DNA of 64,000 nucleotides from Paenibacillus sp. BSR1-1 (lineage in GTDB: Bacteria; Bacillota; Bacilli; Bacillales; Cytobacillaceae), in assembly GCF_030403775.1 (NCBI RefSeq), contig NZ_JAQMWQ010000018.1, forward strand, positions 1 to 64,000. Reading direction: 5' to 3'. The position numbers and the translations under genes were made by a program. Below, one piece after another: positions 16,883-25,325 of the stretch (position 1 is its first letter; each line of letters starts with the position of its first letter). The notes beneath the pieces are model-generated. The model did no database searches and had not been told where the DNA came from. It worked only from the letters and a program-made list of their open reading frames with translations.

Positions 16883-17863
16883 CTACCATTTTGGTTCCAA
16901 AATCAATTTTCCTTGGGTTTTTCTCGACTGCAGCAAAGAATGGACCTTGGCTGCCTCATCTAGTGGGAATACCCCGCCAATTGTAAGCTTAAGCTTCCCT
17001 TGTCCTAAATACGTCAATAATTCTACTAAACTAGGCTGCAGCAATTCGGGCTTTCTCATGATTTGCGGGAGGAAGAATCCGATGACCGATTGATTTCTAG
17101 CCATTAACGATGAAGGATAAAATTTAGGCTGTTCACCGCTGGCTACCCCGAATATAACTAGTCGGCCAAACGTGGCCATACATCTTAAGGTCTTATGAAA
17201 TATCTCCCCACCTGCCATTTCAAGTGCAACATCTACCCCTTTTCCGTTTGTTGCCTCAAGCACCTGCTTTTCCCATTCCGGTTCCGTATAATTAATAAGA
17301 ACATCCGCACCCATTTCACGTGCCAGCTCTAATTTCTCAGGAGAGCTTGCAGTTGCTATGACTTTTCCAGCGCCAAAAAGCTTGGCAAGCTGAACTGCAA
17401 TCGTTCCAACCCCTCCGGCTGCTGCATGGACAAGAACGCTTTCTCCTTTTTCTAAACGACCCATCGTCTTTAAAATATGGTAGGCACTTAAGCCTTGAAG
17501 AGGCAAGGCAGCCGCAGTTCGGAAATCCAACTGCTCCGGAAGAGGAATAAGCGAACGTTCGTCTGCTATCGCAAATTCTGCATACCCATTTGATTCAATT
17601 AAGGTTACGACCCTTGTACCCGGTGTTACTTTTGTTACCTTCTCGCCCACTTCAACGACAACACCAGCAATTTCTGCTCCTGGAATAAAAGGAAGTGGTG
17701 TATGAATGACATACTGACCCTCCCTTCTTGCTGTATCCGCATAATTTACTCCAATTGCCTTTATCTCGATTAATACTTCATGACCCGCTGGTACAGGTTT
17801 TTCCAAATCTACTAATTTAAGTACCTCTGGTCCGCCGAATTCTGTTAGTTGAACTGCCTTCAT
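16883..17863 (-). CDS. NADPH:quinone oxidoreductase-type MDR enzyme
   Basis: A 326-residue medium-chain dehydrogenase/reductase. An N-terminal GroES-like domain (about 1-125, IGVNYADTARREG, PGAEIAGVVVEVG) is followed by a Rossmann domain with HAAAGGVGTIAVQLAK at about 142-157. No zinc-ligand cysteines are seen, as usual for the QOR subfamily. It probably reduces quinones or enoyl groups with NADPH. It is the last gene of the 21373-16883 operon, 9 bases after the enoyl-CoA hydratase, so an enoyl-thioester reductase-like role in the pathway is possible. Confidence 0.88.
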   Translation of the reverse strand: MKAVQLTEFGGPEVLKLVDLEKPVPAGHEVLIEIKAIGVNYADTARREGQYVIHTPLPFIPGAEIAGVVVEVGEKVTKVTPGTRVVTLIESNGYAEFAIADERSLIPLPEQLDFRTAAALPLQGLSAYHILKTMGRLEKGESVLVHAAAGGVGTIAVQLAKLFGAGKVIATASSPEKLELAREMGADVLINYTEPEWEKQVLEATNGKGVDVALEMAGGEIFHKTLRCMATFGRLVIFGVASGEQPKFYPSSLMARNQSVIGFFLPQIMRKPELLQPSLVELLTYLGQGKLKLTIGGVFPLDEAAKVHSLLQSRKTQGKLILEPKW

Positions 17864-17872
17864 TCTACATTC

Positions 17873-18652
17873 CTACTTTCCTTTAAATACCGGTTTTCTC
17901 TTTTCTTTAAAGGCTGTGATGCCTTCCTGATGGTCCTCTGTTTCAACCATTAACACTTGAATCAGGCGCTCTTGTTCAAGAATCTCTTCCAACGTGGAAG
18001 TGAATGCTTGATCAACTAATTTTTTCTGTTTGCCGAAGGCCTTTCCTGCACCATGTGCTAATTTCAACGCGAGCTTCGTAGTTTCCTCCTGAAGTTTTTC
18101 AAGTGGGAAAAGAAAATTAATGACCCCCAATTGATAAAGCCGTTCTGCAGTAATAGGCTCTGCCGTAAAGAAAAATTGTTTAGCGAGATGAGGCCCAATT
18201 AAGCGCGGTAAGTGATAGGAACCTCCGCCATCAGAAATCAACCCTACCTGTGAAAAGCTTAAAGCAAATTTACTATCATCTGCAGCGACAATCAGGTCAC
18301 AAGCAAGGGCTAAATTGAAACCTGCTCCGGCGGCAAAGCCGTGAACTGCAGCAATAATCGGTTTTTCCGTTTCTTTCATCAATAAAATCAATTCATTGAG
18401 TTTACCGATATGCTCATATACTTGCACACCTTTCGCTTGCCCCATGTTTTTAACATCCCCGCCTGCACTGAACGAACGGCCTGAGCCAGATAAAATAATT
18501 ACCTGTACATCTTCATCATTTTGAGCATTCCTTAGTGCATCCTTCAACCCTAATATCATTTCTGGACTAAACGCATTTAAGCTTTCAGGGCGGTTTAATG
18601 TTAATGATAATACAGGACCTAATTTTTCAATTAATAAATGTTCGTTAGTCAA
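17873..18652 (-). CDS. enoyl-CoA hydratase/isomerase family protein
   Basis: A 259-residue crotonase. The oxyanion-hole segments are AGGDVKNM (about 60-70) and HGFAAGAGFNLALACD (about 104-119). The residues after it (LISDGGGSYHLPRLIG) contain an Asp where many hydratases have Glu, as in some PaaG-type isomerases, so hydration versus isomerisation is open. A TTG start at 18652 has GAGAGGAAG 6-7 bases upstream. It lies in an operon with a second crotonase (20594-21373), two SDR/QOR reductases and a phosphotransferase. Confidence 0.85.
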   Translation of the reverse strand: MTNEHLLIEKLGPVLSLTLNRPESLNAFSPEMILGLKDALRNAQNDEDVQVIILSGSGRSFSAGGDVKNMGQAKGVQVYEHIGKLNELILLMKETEKPIIAAVHGFAAGAGFNLALACDLIVAADDSKFALSFSQVGLISDGGGSYHLPRLIGPHLAKQFFFTAEPITAERLYQLGVINFLFPLEKLQEETTKLALKLAHGAGKAFGKQKKLVDQAFTSTLEEILEQERLIQVLMVETEDHQEGITAFKEKRKPVFKGK

Positions 18653-18677
18653 ATCTTATCTTCCTCTCCAGTATTTT

Positions 18678-19448
18678 TTATTTTATCAGCCAGCCGCCAT
18701 CTACAAGCAAATCAGTACCCGTCATATAAGAGGCTTCGCTTGAGGCTGCAAAAGCAATAACATTGGCAATTTCTTCTGGGATGCCTACTCTTTTTAATGC
18801 AGTATTTCTTTGAATGGCTTTTACAAAGCGATCATTTTGCAGTCCGCGTTCCGTTAGCGGCGTCTCAACAAATCCCGGTGAGACTGAGTTTACACGTATT
18901 CCATATTGCGACATTTCTAATGCGAGTGCTCTGGTAAAATTAATGACTCCTGCTTTGGCCGCACTATAATGAGGAATTTCTGCCCCAGCTTGATGTCCGG
19001 ATAAGGAGGCAACATTTACAATGGCGCGGTTATGCTCCTCTTTTTTGGCGCCTTCAACCATTATTTTTCCAAGGGTCTTTGAAACGAGAAATACGCTTTT
19101 AAGGTTTACACCCTGAACCCAGTCCCAGTCCTGTTCCGGCATTTCCAAAATATTTCCATGGCGAGATCCTCCAGCGTTATTTATGAGTACATGAAGGTCG
19201 CCATAATGCTGCTGGACATATTCCGCTAATTCCTCGACATCCTCCGCATCCGTACAGTCCGCTGTAAATACCTCCGCCAATGGAATTCTGCTTTTTTGAT
19301 TAATTTCTGCGGCAGTTTCTTCAAGCTTGCTTCTCGTTCTGCCGACTAAGATCACCTTGGACCCTTCACTCGCCAGCCGAACCGCTGCAGCCCTGCCTAT
19401 CCCGCTTCCAGCACCTGTAACGAGTGCAATGGTTTGTGAAAATCTCAT
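18678..19448 (-). CDS. short-chain dehydrogenase/reductase (FabG-like)
   Basis: A 256-residue SDR with the NAD(P) motif TGAGSGIG (about 11-18), the NNAGG structural motif, catalytic Ser and YSAAKAG, and the end-piece MTGTDLLVDGGW. It reduces or oxidises a hydroxyl/keto group, probably a 3-hydroxyacyl-CoA given the crotonases on both sides. Three adjacent starts exist (TTG 19454, ATG 19451, ATG 19448); the last has the best spacing (8 bases) to AGGAGG. It is 12 bases from the upstream phosphotransferase gene. Confidence 0.85.
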   Translation of the reverse strand: MRFSQTIALVTGAGSGIGRAAAVRLASEGSKVILVGRTRSKLEETAAEINQKSRIPLAEVFTADCTDAEDVEELAEYVQQHYGDLHVLINNAGGSRHGNILEMPEQDWDWVQGVNLKSVFLVSKTLGKIMVEGAKKEEHNRAIVNVASLSGHQAGAEIPHYSAAKAGVINFTRALALEMSQYGIRVNSVSPGFVETPLTERGLQNDRFVKAIQRNTALKRVGIPEEIANVIAFAASSEASYMTGTDLLVDGGWLIK

Positions 19449-19460
19449 CATCAAGCCCTC

Positions 19461-20537
19461 CTACAATTCTTCATTAGCAACCATGGTTGCATGCTGAATT
19501 AAACCTTTGACGTAATTATCTAAATTGGCAAATCGGCTATCACTTGTCTGACCTTTTTTATAACGGAAGTAGATTTGCTGGCAAATGACTGCAAGCTTAA
19601 AGTAGGCAAATGTTAAATAAAAGTGCAAATTAGAGACATCCCTGCCACTCTTTCTCGCATATAACTCAATGAATTCTTTTCGTGTAAAAAACCCATCATG
19701 GACAGCGGTAACTGGATTCTTGCCATCTCCCTTTTTCAAGGTTTCTGGATCACCTGGAAGATTCCAATAACTCATCGCTGCCCCAAGATCAACAAGCGGA
19801 TCCCCAACTGTGGTCATCTCCCAATCAAATAAACCTACCATTTCAGTAAAATTTTCATTAAGCATCGCATTATTCAATTTATAATCATAATGAATAATAG
19901 CTGCCTCTGAGTGTTTGGGAATATGATTAGCGAGCCAATGTTTTAATGAATCAACCTGTTCAATTTCCTCTGTCTTTGCTCTTTCATACCGCCCAATCCA
20001 GCCATGCACCTGTCTCTCCATAAACCCAACAGGTTTACTAATTTCAGGAAGACCTGTTTCTTTGTAATTAAGAGAATGCAATTTCACTAGATTATCAACC
20101 ATTATTTCAGAGATTTGTTTGCAAAGTTCAGGTGAAACCACTATCCCTTCAGGAAAAGAAGTATCTAAAACAATTCCATTTTTTCTTTCCATGATGAAAA
20201 ATGTACTGCCGACAATTTCCTGATTATCTGAAAAGAGTATCGGCTTTGGAGCAGCAGCGAAGATGGGGTTAAGTTCGGATAGAATTCTAAATTCACGCTC
20301 CATATCATGAGCTTTCGGTGCAACCGGCCCCAGTGGGGGACGGCGCAAGACTGCCTCCCAATTCCCCATTTTTAATTGATAGGTCAAGTTCGAGTGACCC
20401 GCGGAAAATTGCAAAACCTCCAGGGGCGCTTTTGGCAGAGATTTAATATTCTCATGTAAATATTTTTCTAGAGCAATGAGATTCAATTCTTCCCCTTTTC
20501 GAACAGGAATAGTATCTTTATTCATTTGCTGAGGCAT
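19461..20537 (-). CDS. APH-like phosphotransferase (ACAD10/11 N-terminal type)
   Basis: A 358-residue kinase-fold protein of the aminoglycoside phosphotransferase/choline kinase superfamily. The catalytic loop is IHYDYKLNNAML (HxDxxxxN) at about 225-236 and the metal-binding segment is GLFDWEMTTVGDP. GHSNLTYQL near 50 and WEAVLRRPP resemble the acyl-CoA dehydrogenase 10/11-associated kinases. Known relatives phosphorylate 4-hydroxyacyl-CoA (for example LvaA in levulinate catabolism). An aminoglycoside-resistance function is unlikely in this operon. ATG 20537 has GGGAGG 6 bases upstream. Confidence 0.8.
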   Translation of the reverse strand: MPQQMNKDTIPVRKGEELNLIALEKYLHENIKSLPKAPLEVLQFSAGHSNLTYQLKMGNWEAVLRRPPLGPVAPKAHDMEREFRILSELNPIFAAAPKPILFSDNQEIVGSTFFIMERKNGIVLDTSFPEGIVVSPELCKQISEIMVDNLVKLHSLNYKETGLPEISKPVGFMERQVHGWIGRYERAKTEEIEQVDSLKHWLANHIPKHSEAAIIHYDYKLNNAMLNENFTEMVGLFDWEMTTVGDPLVDLGAAMSYWNLPGDPETLKKGDGKNPVTAVHDGFFTRKEFIELYARKSGRDVSNLHFYLTFAYFKLAVICQQIYFRYKKGQTSDSRFANLDNYVKGLIQHATMVANEEL

Positions 20538-20593
20538 ATTTTTCCTCCCTACATTTTAGAAAATTCAGACTAATTATCACCTTATTTTTCTGC

Positions 20594-21373
20594 TTAGCGA
20601 TGTTGGAAAACCGGTTTTCTTTTTTCAAGAAATGCCTGGACTCCCTCTTTTATGTCCTCTGTCTGGAAAATTTCTGCAAAAAGTGCAGCCTCAAGTTCAA
20701 TTCCTTCAGTCAGGGGCTGGTTTAACCCTTCGTCGACTGATTTTTTTATTCGGGAAAGCGCCTGTAATGAATGCCTAGAAATTCTCTTCGCCAATTCTTT
20801 TGCGCTAGTCAACCCTTCACCGCTTGGGACAAGACGATTTACAAGGCCAATTTTTTCGGCTTCCTGTGCAGAAATCGGATCGCCTGTAAACATTAATTCT
20901 TTAGCTTTTGCTTCTCCAACCAATCTAGGAAGCCGCTGGGTTCCTCCCCCGCCAGGGAATAAGCCAAGTTTGATTTCAGGCAATCCAATTTGCGCATGTT
21001 CCTCCACAATTCGGATGTCACATGCTAGTGCCAGCTCACAGCCGCCGCCAAAGGTTAGGCCATTTAATACGGCAATGGTTGGCTTGGGAAATTCATCAAT
21101 AAAATTCAATGCAATATGACTGTTCCTTACATTTTGATTCATATTTGGATTCCCCATCATTTGCGGAAATTCCTTAATATCCGCTCCAGCAGCAAATGCC
21201 TTAGTACCTGCTCCCGTCACCAAAACAGCTACAACCTCTAAGTCATCCTTTAATTCTTGAAATGCAAGATGCAATTCATGAAAAACTTGTTTACTTAAGA
21301 CATTTAACGGCGGTCGATTCAATGTAACTATTGCAATGTTATTTTCTTTTTCAACGGTAATATATTGAGCCAT
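20594..21373 (-). CDS. enoyl-CoA hydratase
   Basis: A 259-residue crotonase with the FadB/EchA-type active site: AGADIKEF (oxyanion hole), NGLTFGGGCELALACD and both catalytic Glu regions, Glu in GGGCELAL and IGLPEIKLGLFPGGGGTQRL. It hydrates trans-2-enoyl-CoA to 3-hydroxyacyl-CoA. ATG 21373 is preferred over GTG 21385, which would overlap its own ribosome binding site. It is the first gene of a five-gene operon running to 16883. A perfect palindromic operator lies 41 bases upstream at 21415-21432. Confidence 0.9.
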   Translation of the reverse strand: MAQYITVEKENNIAIVTLNRPPLNVLSKQVFHELHLAFQELKDDLEVVAVLVTGAGTKAFAAGADIKEFPQMMGNPNMNQNVRNSHIALNFIDEFPKPTIAVLNGLTFGGGCELALACDIRIVEEHAQIGLPEIKLGLFPGGGGTQRLPRLVGEAKAKELMFTGDPISAQEAEKIGLVNRLVPSGEGLTSAKELAKRISRHSLQALSRIKKSVDEGLNQPLTEGIELEAALFAEIFQTEDIKEGVQAFLEKRKPVFQHR

Positions 21374-21414
21374 ACTAAATTTCACTCCCTCATTGAAATT
21401 TCAAAATTCAAACA

Positions 21415-21432
21415 ATACTAACCAGTTAGTAT
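21415..21432. promoter_or_regulatory. palindromic operator 1 (probable TetR-family site)
   Basis: ATACTAACCAGTTAGTAT: perfect 8-base arms around CA, directly upstream of the enoyl-CoA hydratase operon. A related site occurs at 24824-24841 before the SDR/CoA-ligase operon. The TetR-type gene between them is the likely binder (inference). Confidence 0.7.
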
Positions 21433-21444
21433 GTTACATTAGCT

Positions 21445-21485
21445 AAAAAAGAGAGGGGGTTAAAACTTTAATAAAACCCTCTCTC
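21445..21485 (-). terminator. intrinsic terminator of the TetR gene
   Basis: Stem GAGAGAGGGTT/AACCCCCTCTC followed by six T on the minus strand. Confidence 0.8.
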
Positions 21486-21494
21486 AATTTTTCG

Positions 21495-22061
21495 TCAATT
21501 TATTTGAATCCCCTTTAAAATCATTTCGACAAAAATCTCGGCAACTTCCCGGTCTGAGCAATTACCCTCAGGATTAAACCAATGATAACTCCAGTTTGTA
21601 ACCCCTAGTATGCCAAAGGAGAGTATCGATGCATTCAGATTAGGGCGGAATTCCCCTGCCTCCATGCCGGCCTTGATTAACTCTTCAATGTTTAACCTAA
21701 ATTCATTTCGTTTTGGAATAATAATAGCACGCCGGTCTTCACTTATATTTTTCATTTCTCTGAAAAAAATCTTTGCTGCCAATCCTCTTGTCTCAATATC
21801 CGATATGAGCATGTATACAACTTCAAATAATTTCTCTTTGTATGTCTTAGAATTATCATGAATTATTTTTTCTTGTCGATTCAGTAAATCTTCAATATAA
21901 CCTAGGTGTATATCCATTAATAGTTCTTCTTTACTCGAAAAATAATAGTAAAAGGTTCCCTTAGTCACTCCAAGAGTATCTACGATATCTTGAATCGATG
22001 TCTCACTAAAACCCTTTTTTTCGAATAATCGAATGCTTTGTGCTGTTATTTTCTCTTTCAC
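21495..22061 (-). CDS. TetR/AcrR family transcriptional regulator
   Basis: A 188-residue repressor. The N-terminal helix-turn-helix (about 8-52) reads SETSIQDIVDTLGVTKGTFYYYFSSKEELL (quoted as GVTKGTFYYYFSSKEEL), classic for TetR. The C-terminal domain binds an unknown ligand; the surrounding acyl-CoA genes suggest an acyl-CoA, as with FadR of B. subtilis. GTG 22061 has GCGAGG 8 bases upstream. An extended -10 (TGGTATAAT) lies about 30 bases before the start. It stands between two operons that each carry a copy of the same palindrome. Confidence 0.88.
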   Translation of the reverse strand: MKEKITAQSIRLFEKKGFSETSIQDIVDTLGVTKGTFYYYFSSKEELLMDIHLGYIEDLLNRQEKIIHDNSKTYKEKLFEVVYMLISDIETRGLAAKIFFREMKNISEDRRAIIIPKRNEFRLNIEELIKAGMEAGEFRPNLNASILSFGILGVTNWSYHWFNPEGNCSDREVAEIFVEMILKGIQIN

Positions 22062-22219
22062 CTTAATGTCCTCGCAATCTTAAATGTCTACTGGAATTAT
22101 ACCATATTCTCTATCTCTCCTTTATAATCCATCTTTGAATCTTATAAGGGTTTTTCCTCCTAGACATTCATTTGGATTAATAATCTGTAGGCATTAAATA
22201 TTCGTGTATAATATGGTCT

Positions 22220-22320
22220 GTTGATTTGCGCTCCATACGCGAGCGATTCGCGGGCTGTCCGGGGAGCCTCTTTTGCCCCGTCCTCCCGCAGGAGTCTTCG
22301 CTCCTTCCGCTCCAATCAAC
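22220..22320. repeat. dispersed palindromic repeat, copy C (101 bases)
   Basis: Starts GTTGATTTGCGCTCCATACG and ends CTTCCGCTCCAATCAAC, with the inner CTCCCGCAGGAGTCTTCG shared with copy D. It occupies most of the 288-base gap between the TetR start and the CoA-ligase stop. It is strongly GC-rich against its surroundings and can fold back on itself. Confidence 0.8.
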
Positions 22321-22349
22321 ATAGTACAAGCTTAACAATGACTATTAAC

Positions 22350-23963
22350 TTATTTATTTAAAGCTTCTTCTCTTAAGGTGCGGCGAAGGATTTTTCCGAC
22401 GCCTGTTTTAGGTAATTGGTCCCGGAACTCTACAATACGAGGAACTTTATAGGCTGCCAGGTTTTGCTTGCAATATTGAATAATTTCTTTATCTGTAGCG
22501 TTTTTTCCAGATTTCAGGACGAGGACAGCCTTTACATCTTCACCTCTGTATGGGTCAGGGACCCCGATTACCACTGCCTCTTGAACAGCAGGATGCTCAT
22601 AAAGAACCTCTTCAATATCTCGCGGATAAATATTATAGCCGCTAGCAATAATCATATCTTTCTTCCTATCAACGATATAAAGGTAGCCATCTTCATCCAC
22701 CTTGGCGATGTCGCCGGTATATAGCCAGCCATCCCTTAAGGTATTGGCGGTTTCTTCCGGCATATTCCAATACCCCTTCATAATTTGCGGGCCTTTGATG
22801 ATTACTTCTCCAAGTTCACCAACTGGCAATTCCTTCGTTCCCGTTTCCAAATCTACAATTTTGTATTCTGTGGAAGGCACACCAATTCCAACACTGCCAG
22901 GTTTTCTGTCCGCGAATGGAGGGTTGCAGTGTGTGGTAGGGGAAGCTTCTGAAAGGCCGTATCCTTCCAGTATTTTTGCACCTGTTTTGCCTTCAAATTC
23001 ACGCATCAATTCAATAGGCATTGGTGCACTGCCGCTATTGCACGTTTTAATACTGCTGATTCCATATTCCTCTGCACGCGGATGGTTAGTAATCGCTACA
23101 TACATGGTAGGAACGCCTGGGAAGGTAGTCGGCTGCTCGTTTTTAATTGTACTTAATACCTCTTCTAAATCAAAACGAGGAAGCATAATGGATTCAGCGG
23201 CCGTAAATATGGAAAGATTCATACACGAACTCATGCCAAAAACATGGAAAAGAGGAATAACTGTTAAACAGCGCTCCTTACCAACCTGAAATTCATGTTT
23301 AAAAAATTCGTAACACTGAATGACATTGGCTAGGATATTTTTATGTGTCAGCATTGCTCCCTTTGATCTTCCGGTGGTTCCTCCTGTATATTGAAGCACA
23401 GCCACATCATGCTCTGGTTCAAATTCAACTGGAAGGACATAGCCGTTTCCTTCTGTCAGAAAGCTATCAAAGCTCCGATCAGGTTTAAAATCCTGCTCTG
23501 CAGGCTGTAAGCTGACAACAATGATATTCTTCAAATTTGTCCGGGCTTGAACGCTTTTTACCCTTGGATAAAGAGCATCTAAAACAATCATCGTTTCCGC
23601 ACCTGAATCCTTCAGGATATATTCAAGCTCCCTCTCAACCGACATCGGATTCACCTGTGTTACAATTGCCCCAGCAGTAAGTGCTCCGTAGTAGGACACA
23701 ACATATTGAGGGCAGTTTGGCAGCATAATCGCTACTCGATCGCCTTTTTGAACTTGATTTTGTTGAAGTGCAGAAGTAAACGAGTGAACAAGTCCGTTTA
23801 ATTGCTGATAAGTGATTTTTTTTCCATAAAAAGAAAGAGCGTTATTCGTTGGATATTTTTCCGCTGTTTCTTGAAGGACATGACCTACTGTTTTATTTGG
23901 AAATTCAATAGTTTTTGCAATGGAATCAGGATATTGTGCCAGCCAGGTGTTTGCTTGTGTCAT
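22350..23963 (-). CDS. long-chain-fatty-acid--CoA ligase (AMP-forming)
   Basis: A 537-residue adenylate-forming enzyme. The P-loop is QYTGGTTGRSKGAMLTH (about 178-194), the adenylate-binding motif is EGYGLSEASP, the hinge region is GWLYTGDIAKVDEDG, and the catalytic Lys is in TGVGKILRRTLR near the C-terminus. It activates a fatty or related carboxylic acid to its CoA thioester with ATP, feeding the crotonases downstream. ATG 23963 has TGGAGGAGA 6 bases upstream. It follows the SDR gene by 38 bases, so the two form an operon behind operator 2. Confidence 0.92.
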   Translation of the reverse strand: MTQANTWLAQYPDSIAKTIEFPNKTVGHVLQETAEKYPTNNALSFYGKKITYQQLNGLVHSFTSALQQNQVQKGDRVAIMLPNCPQYVVSYYGALTAGAIVTQVNPMSVERELEYILKDSGAETMIVLDALYPRVKSVQARTNLKNIIVVSLQPAEQDFKPDRSFDSFLTEGNGYVLPVEFEPEHDVAVLQYTGGTTGRSKGAMLTHKNILANVIQCYEFFKHEFQVGKERCLTVIPLFHVFGMSSCMNLSIFTAAESIMLPRFDLEEVLSTIKNEQPTTFPGVPTMYVAITNHPRAEEYGISSIKTCNSGSAPMPIELMREFEGKTGAKILEGYGLSEASPTTHCNPPFADRKPGSVGIGVPSTEYKIVDLETGTKELPVGELGEVIIKGPQIMKGYWNMPEETANTLRDGWLYTGDIAKVDEDGYLYIVDRKKDMIIASGYNIYPRDIEEVLYEHPAVQEAVVIGVPDPYRGEDVKAVLVLKSGKNATDKEIIQYCKQNLAAYKVPRIVEFRDQLPKTGVGKILRRTLREEALNK

Positions 23964-24001
23964 AAATTCTCCTCCAGAAATTTATTTATAGTCTAACGTG
24001 T

Positions 24002-24754
24002 TTAAAAGATTAGACCTCCACCATCAACAGAAAGAGTTGTTCCAGTAACAAAGGATGCTTCGTCGGATGCTAAAAATAAAACCGCCTTAGCCACTTCATC
24101 AGGTGTTCCGATTCTTCTAAGAGCATTGGCTTTCGAAATGATCGGCCATTTCCTTTCATTTTGCTTCCAGTTATCAATGATTTTTGTATCAATTACTCCT
24201 GGTGCAATGGCGTTCACACGAATATTGTATTTTCCATACTCAAGTGCCGCATTTTGAGTAAGGACCACAACCCCTGCTTTTGATGCATTATACGGGGCCA
24301 CATATTTTTGACCTTTTAACCCTAATAAACTAGAAGTGTTAATAATCGCACCGCCGCCTGCCTTGATTAACTCTGGGACAGCATACTTAATCCCTAAGAA
24401 AACTCCTTTTAAATTAATATCGACTACTCGGTCCCACTCTTCTTCCGTAATATCAACGCTTCTTACCTCTGAATTCCCGATGCCTGCATTATTAAACATG
24501 ATATGGAGTCCGCCAAAGGCATTTGTTGTAATATTGATTAGGTCTTTAATTTGACTTGAATCAGAAACATCCGTTTTAACAAAAATGGCCTCGCCGCCTG
24601 TCTCTTTTATTAGGCTGACCGTTTCTTCTCCCAATAGTGAATCGATATCTGCAACTGCTACTTTTGCCCCCTCTTTTGCAAAAAGGATTGCAGTAGAGCG
24701 TCCAATTCCGCCCCCTCCGCCAGTAACAATTGCTGCTTTTCCTAGTAATCTCAT
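24002..24754 (-). CDS. short-chain dehydrogenase/reductase
   Basis: A 250-residue SDR with TGGGGGIG (cofactor loop, about 10-17), VADIDS (Asp suggesting NAD preference), FNNAGIG, catalytic Ser in NTSSLLG and YNASKAG, and the usual FVTGTTLSVDGG end. The substrate is unknown; a 3-hydroxyacyl or alcohol substrate fits the next gene, a CoA ligase. ATG 24754 has GGGGA 5 bases upstream; TTG 24766 would overlap the site. Operator 2 lies 70 bases upstream. Confidence 0.85.
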   Translation of the reverse strand: MRLLGKAAIVTGGGGGIGRSTAILFAKEGAKVAVADIDSLLGEETVSLIKETGGEAIFVKTDVSDSSQIKDLINITTNAFGGLHIMFNNAGIGNSEVRSVDITEEEWDRVVDINLKGVFLGIKYAVPELIKAGGGAIINTSSLLGLKGQKYVAPYNASKAGVVVLTQNAALEYGKYNIRVNAIAPGVIDTKIIDNWKQNERKWPIISKANALRRIGTPDEVAKAVLFLASDEASFVTGTTLSVDGGGLIF

Positions 24755-24823
24755 AAAAATCCCCAACCTTTCCTTCCGAAATGATCTGATAATATGTAAG
24801 CGCGTTCAAAACTACCCACCTTT

Positions 24824-24841
24824 GTACTAACCGGTTGGTAT
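24824..24841. promoter_or_regulatory. palindromic operator 2 (probable TetR-family site)
   Basis: The core TACTAACCGGTTGGTA at 24825-24840 matches operator 1 with one break in symmetry. It lies upstream of the SDR-CoA ligase operon and is the second member of the deduced regulon. Confidence 0.65.
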
Positions 24842-24978
24842 GTTTTAATTTAATTATACATTCAAAACTTAAATATTCAAATTCTTTTCTAAATATTCTA
24901 ATAAATTTACAATTAATATTCAACCAAGGATATTAAAAAAGATCGAGAAACATAAAAAAAGTCTCGACCCATTGGCTG

Positions 24979-25173
24979 CTAAAATCTCTTAATTCCTTTC
25001 TTTTGCTTGTTCATTACTTCATACGATTTTTCAATAATATCCGTTAAAACATCTCCTTTATAAATCCGTCCGAGCTTTAAGCCTTGTTGGTAATACTCGA
25101 CAATTTCATCCAGCTTTGCTGAAGTATCCTTAGAAATTCTTACATTTAATTGGATTCTTTCGCTTTCACTCAT
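24979..25173 (-). CDS. small ribbon-helix-helix-like protein (64 aa)
   Basis: A 64-residue protein starting MSESERIQLNVRISKDTSAKLDEIVEYY. A short beta strand followed by two helices (QLNVRISKDTSAKLDEI) is the pattern of CopG/Arc-type DNA-binding proteins. No partner toxin is seen next to it. ATG 25173 has AGGAG 8 bases upstream; GTG 25182 overlaps that site. It may be a free-standing transcription factor; the target is unknown. Confidence 0.65.
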   Translation of the reverse strand: MSESERIQLNVRISKDTSAKLDEIVEYYQQGLKLGRIYKGDVLTDIIEKSYEVMNKQKKGIKRF

Positions 25174-25279
25174 GGTAAACACTCCTATCTTTCTGTTAAC
25201 AAACTGCTAGCACATTCCTATTCAAATGATATCTGTTGATACTATACTATATTTCTACAAATTTTTCATTATCCTACCT

Positions 25280-25313
25280 AAAAAAGAGGGTAGCCAGTTT
25301 TTAGCCCCCCTCC
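25280..25313 (-). terminator. intrinsic terminator of the choline-binding L,D-transpeptidase gene
   Basis: Stem GAGGGGGGCT/GGCTACCCTC followed by six T on the minus strand. Confidence 0.75.
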
Positions 25314-25325
25314 TTAATTGTCCTT

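Noticed and set aside
24979..25173. Antitoxin of a toxin-antitoxin pair
   Set aside because: The ribbon-helix-helix protein has no small adjacent gene that could be its toxin.
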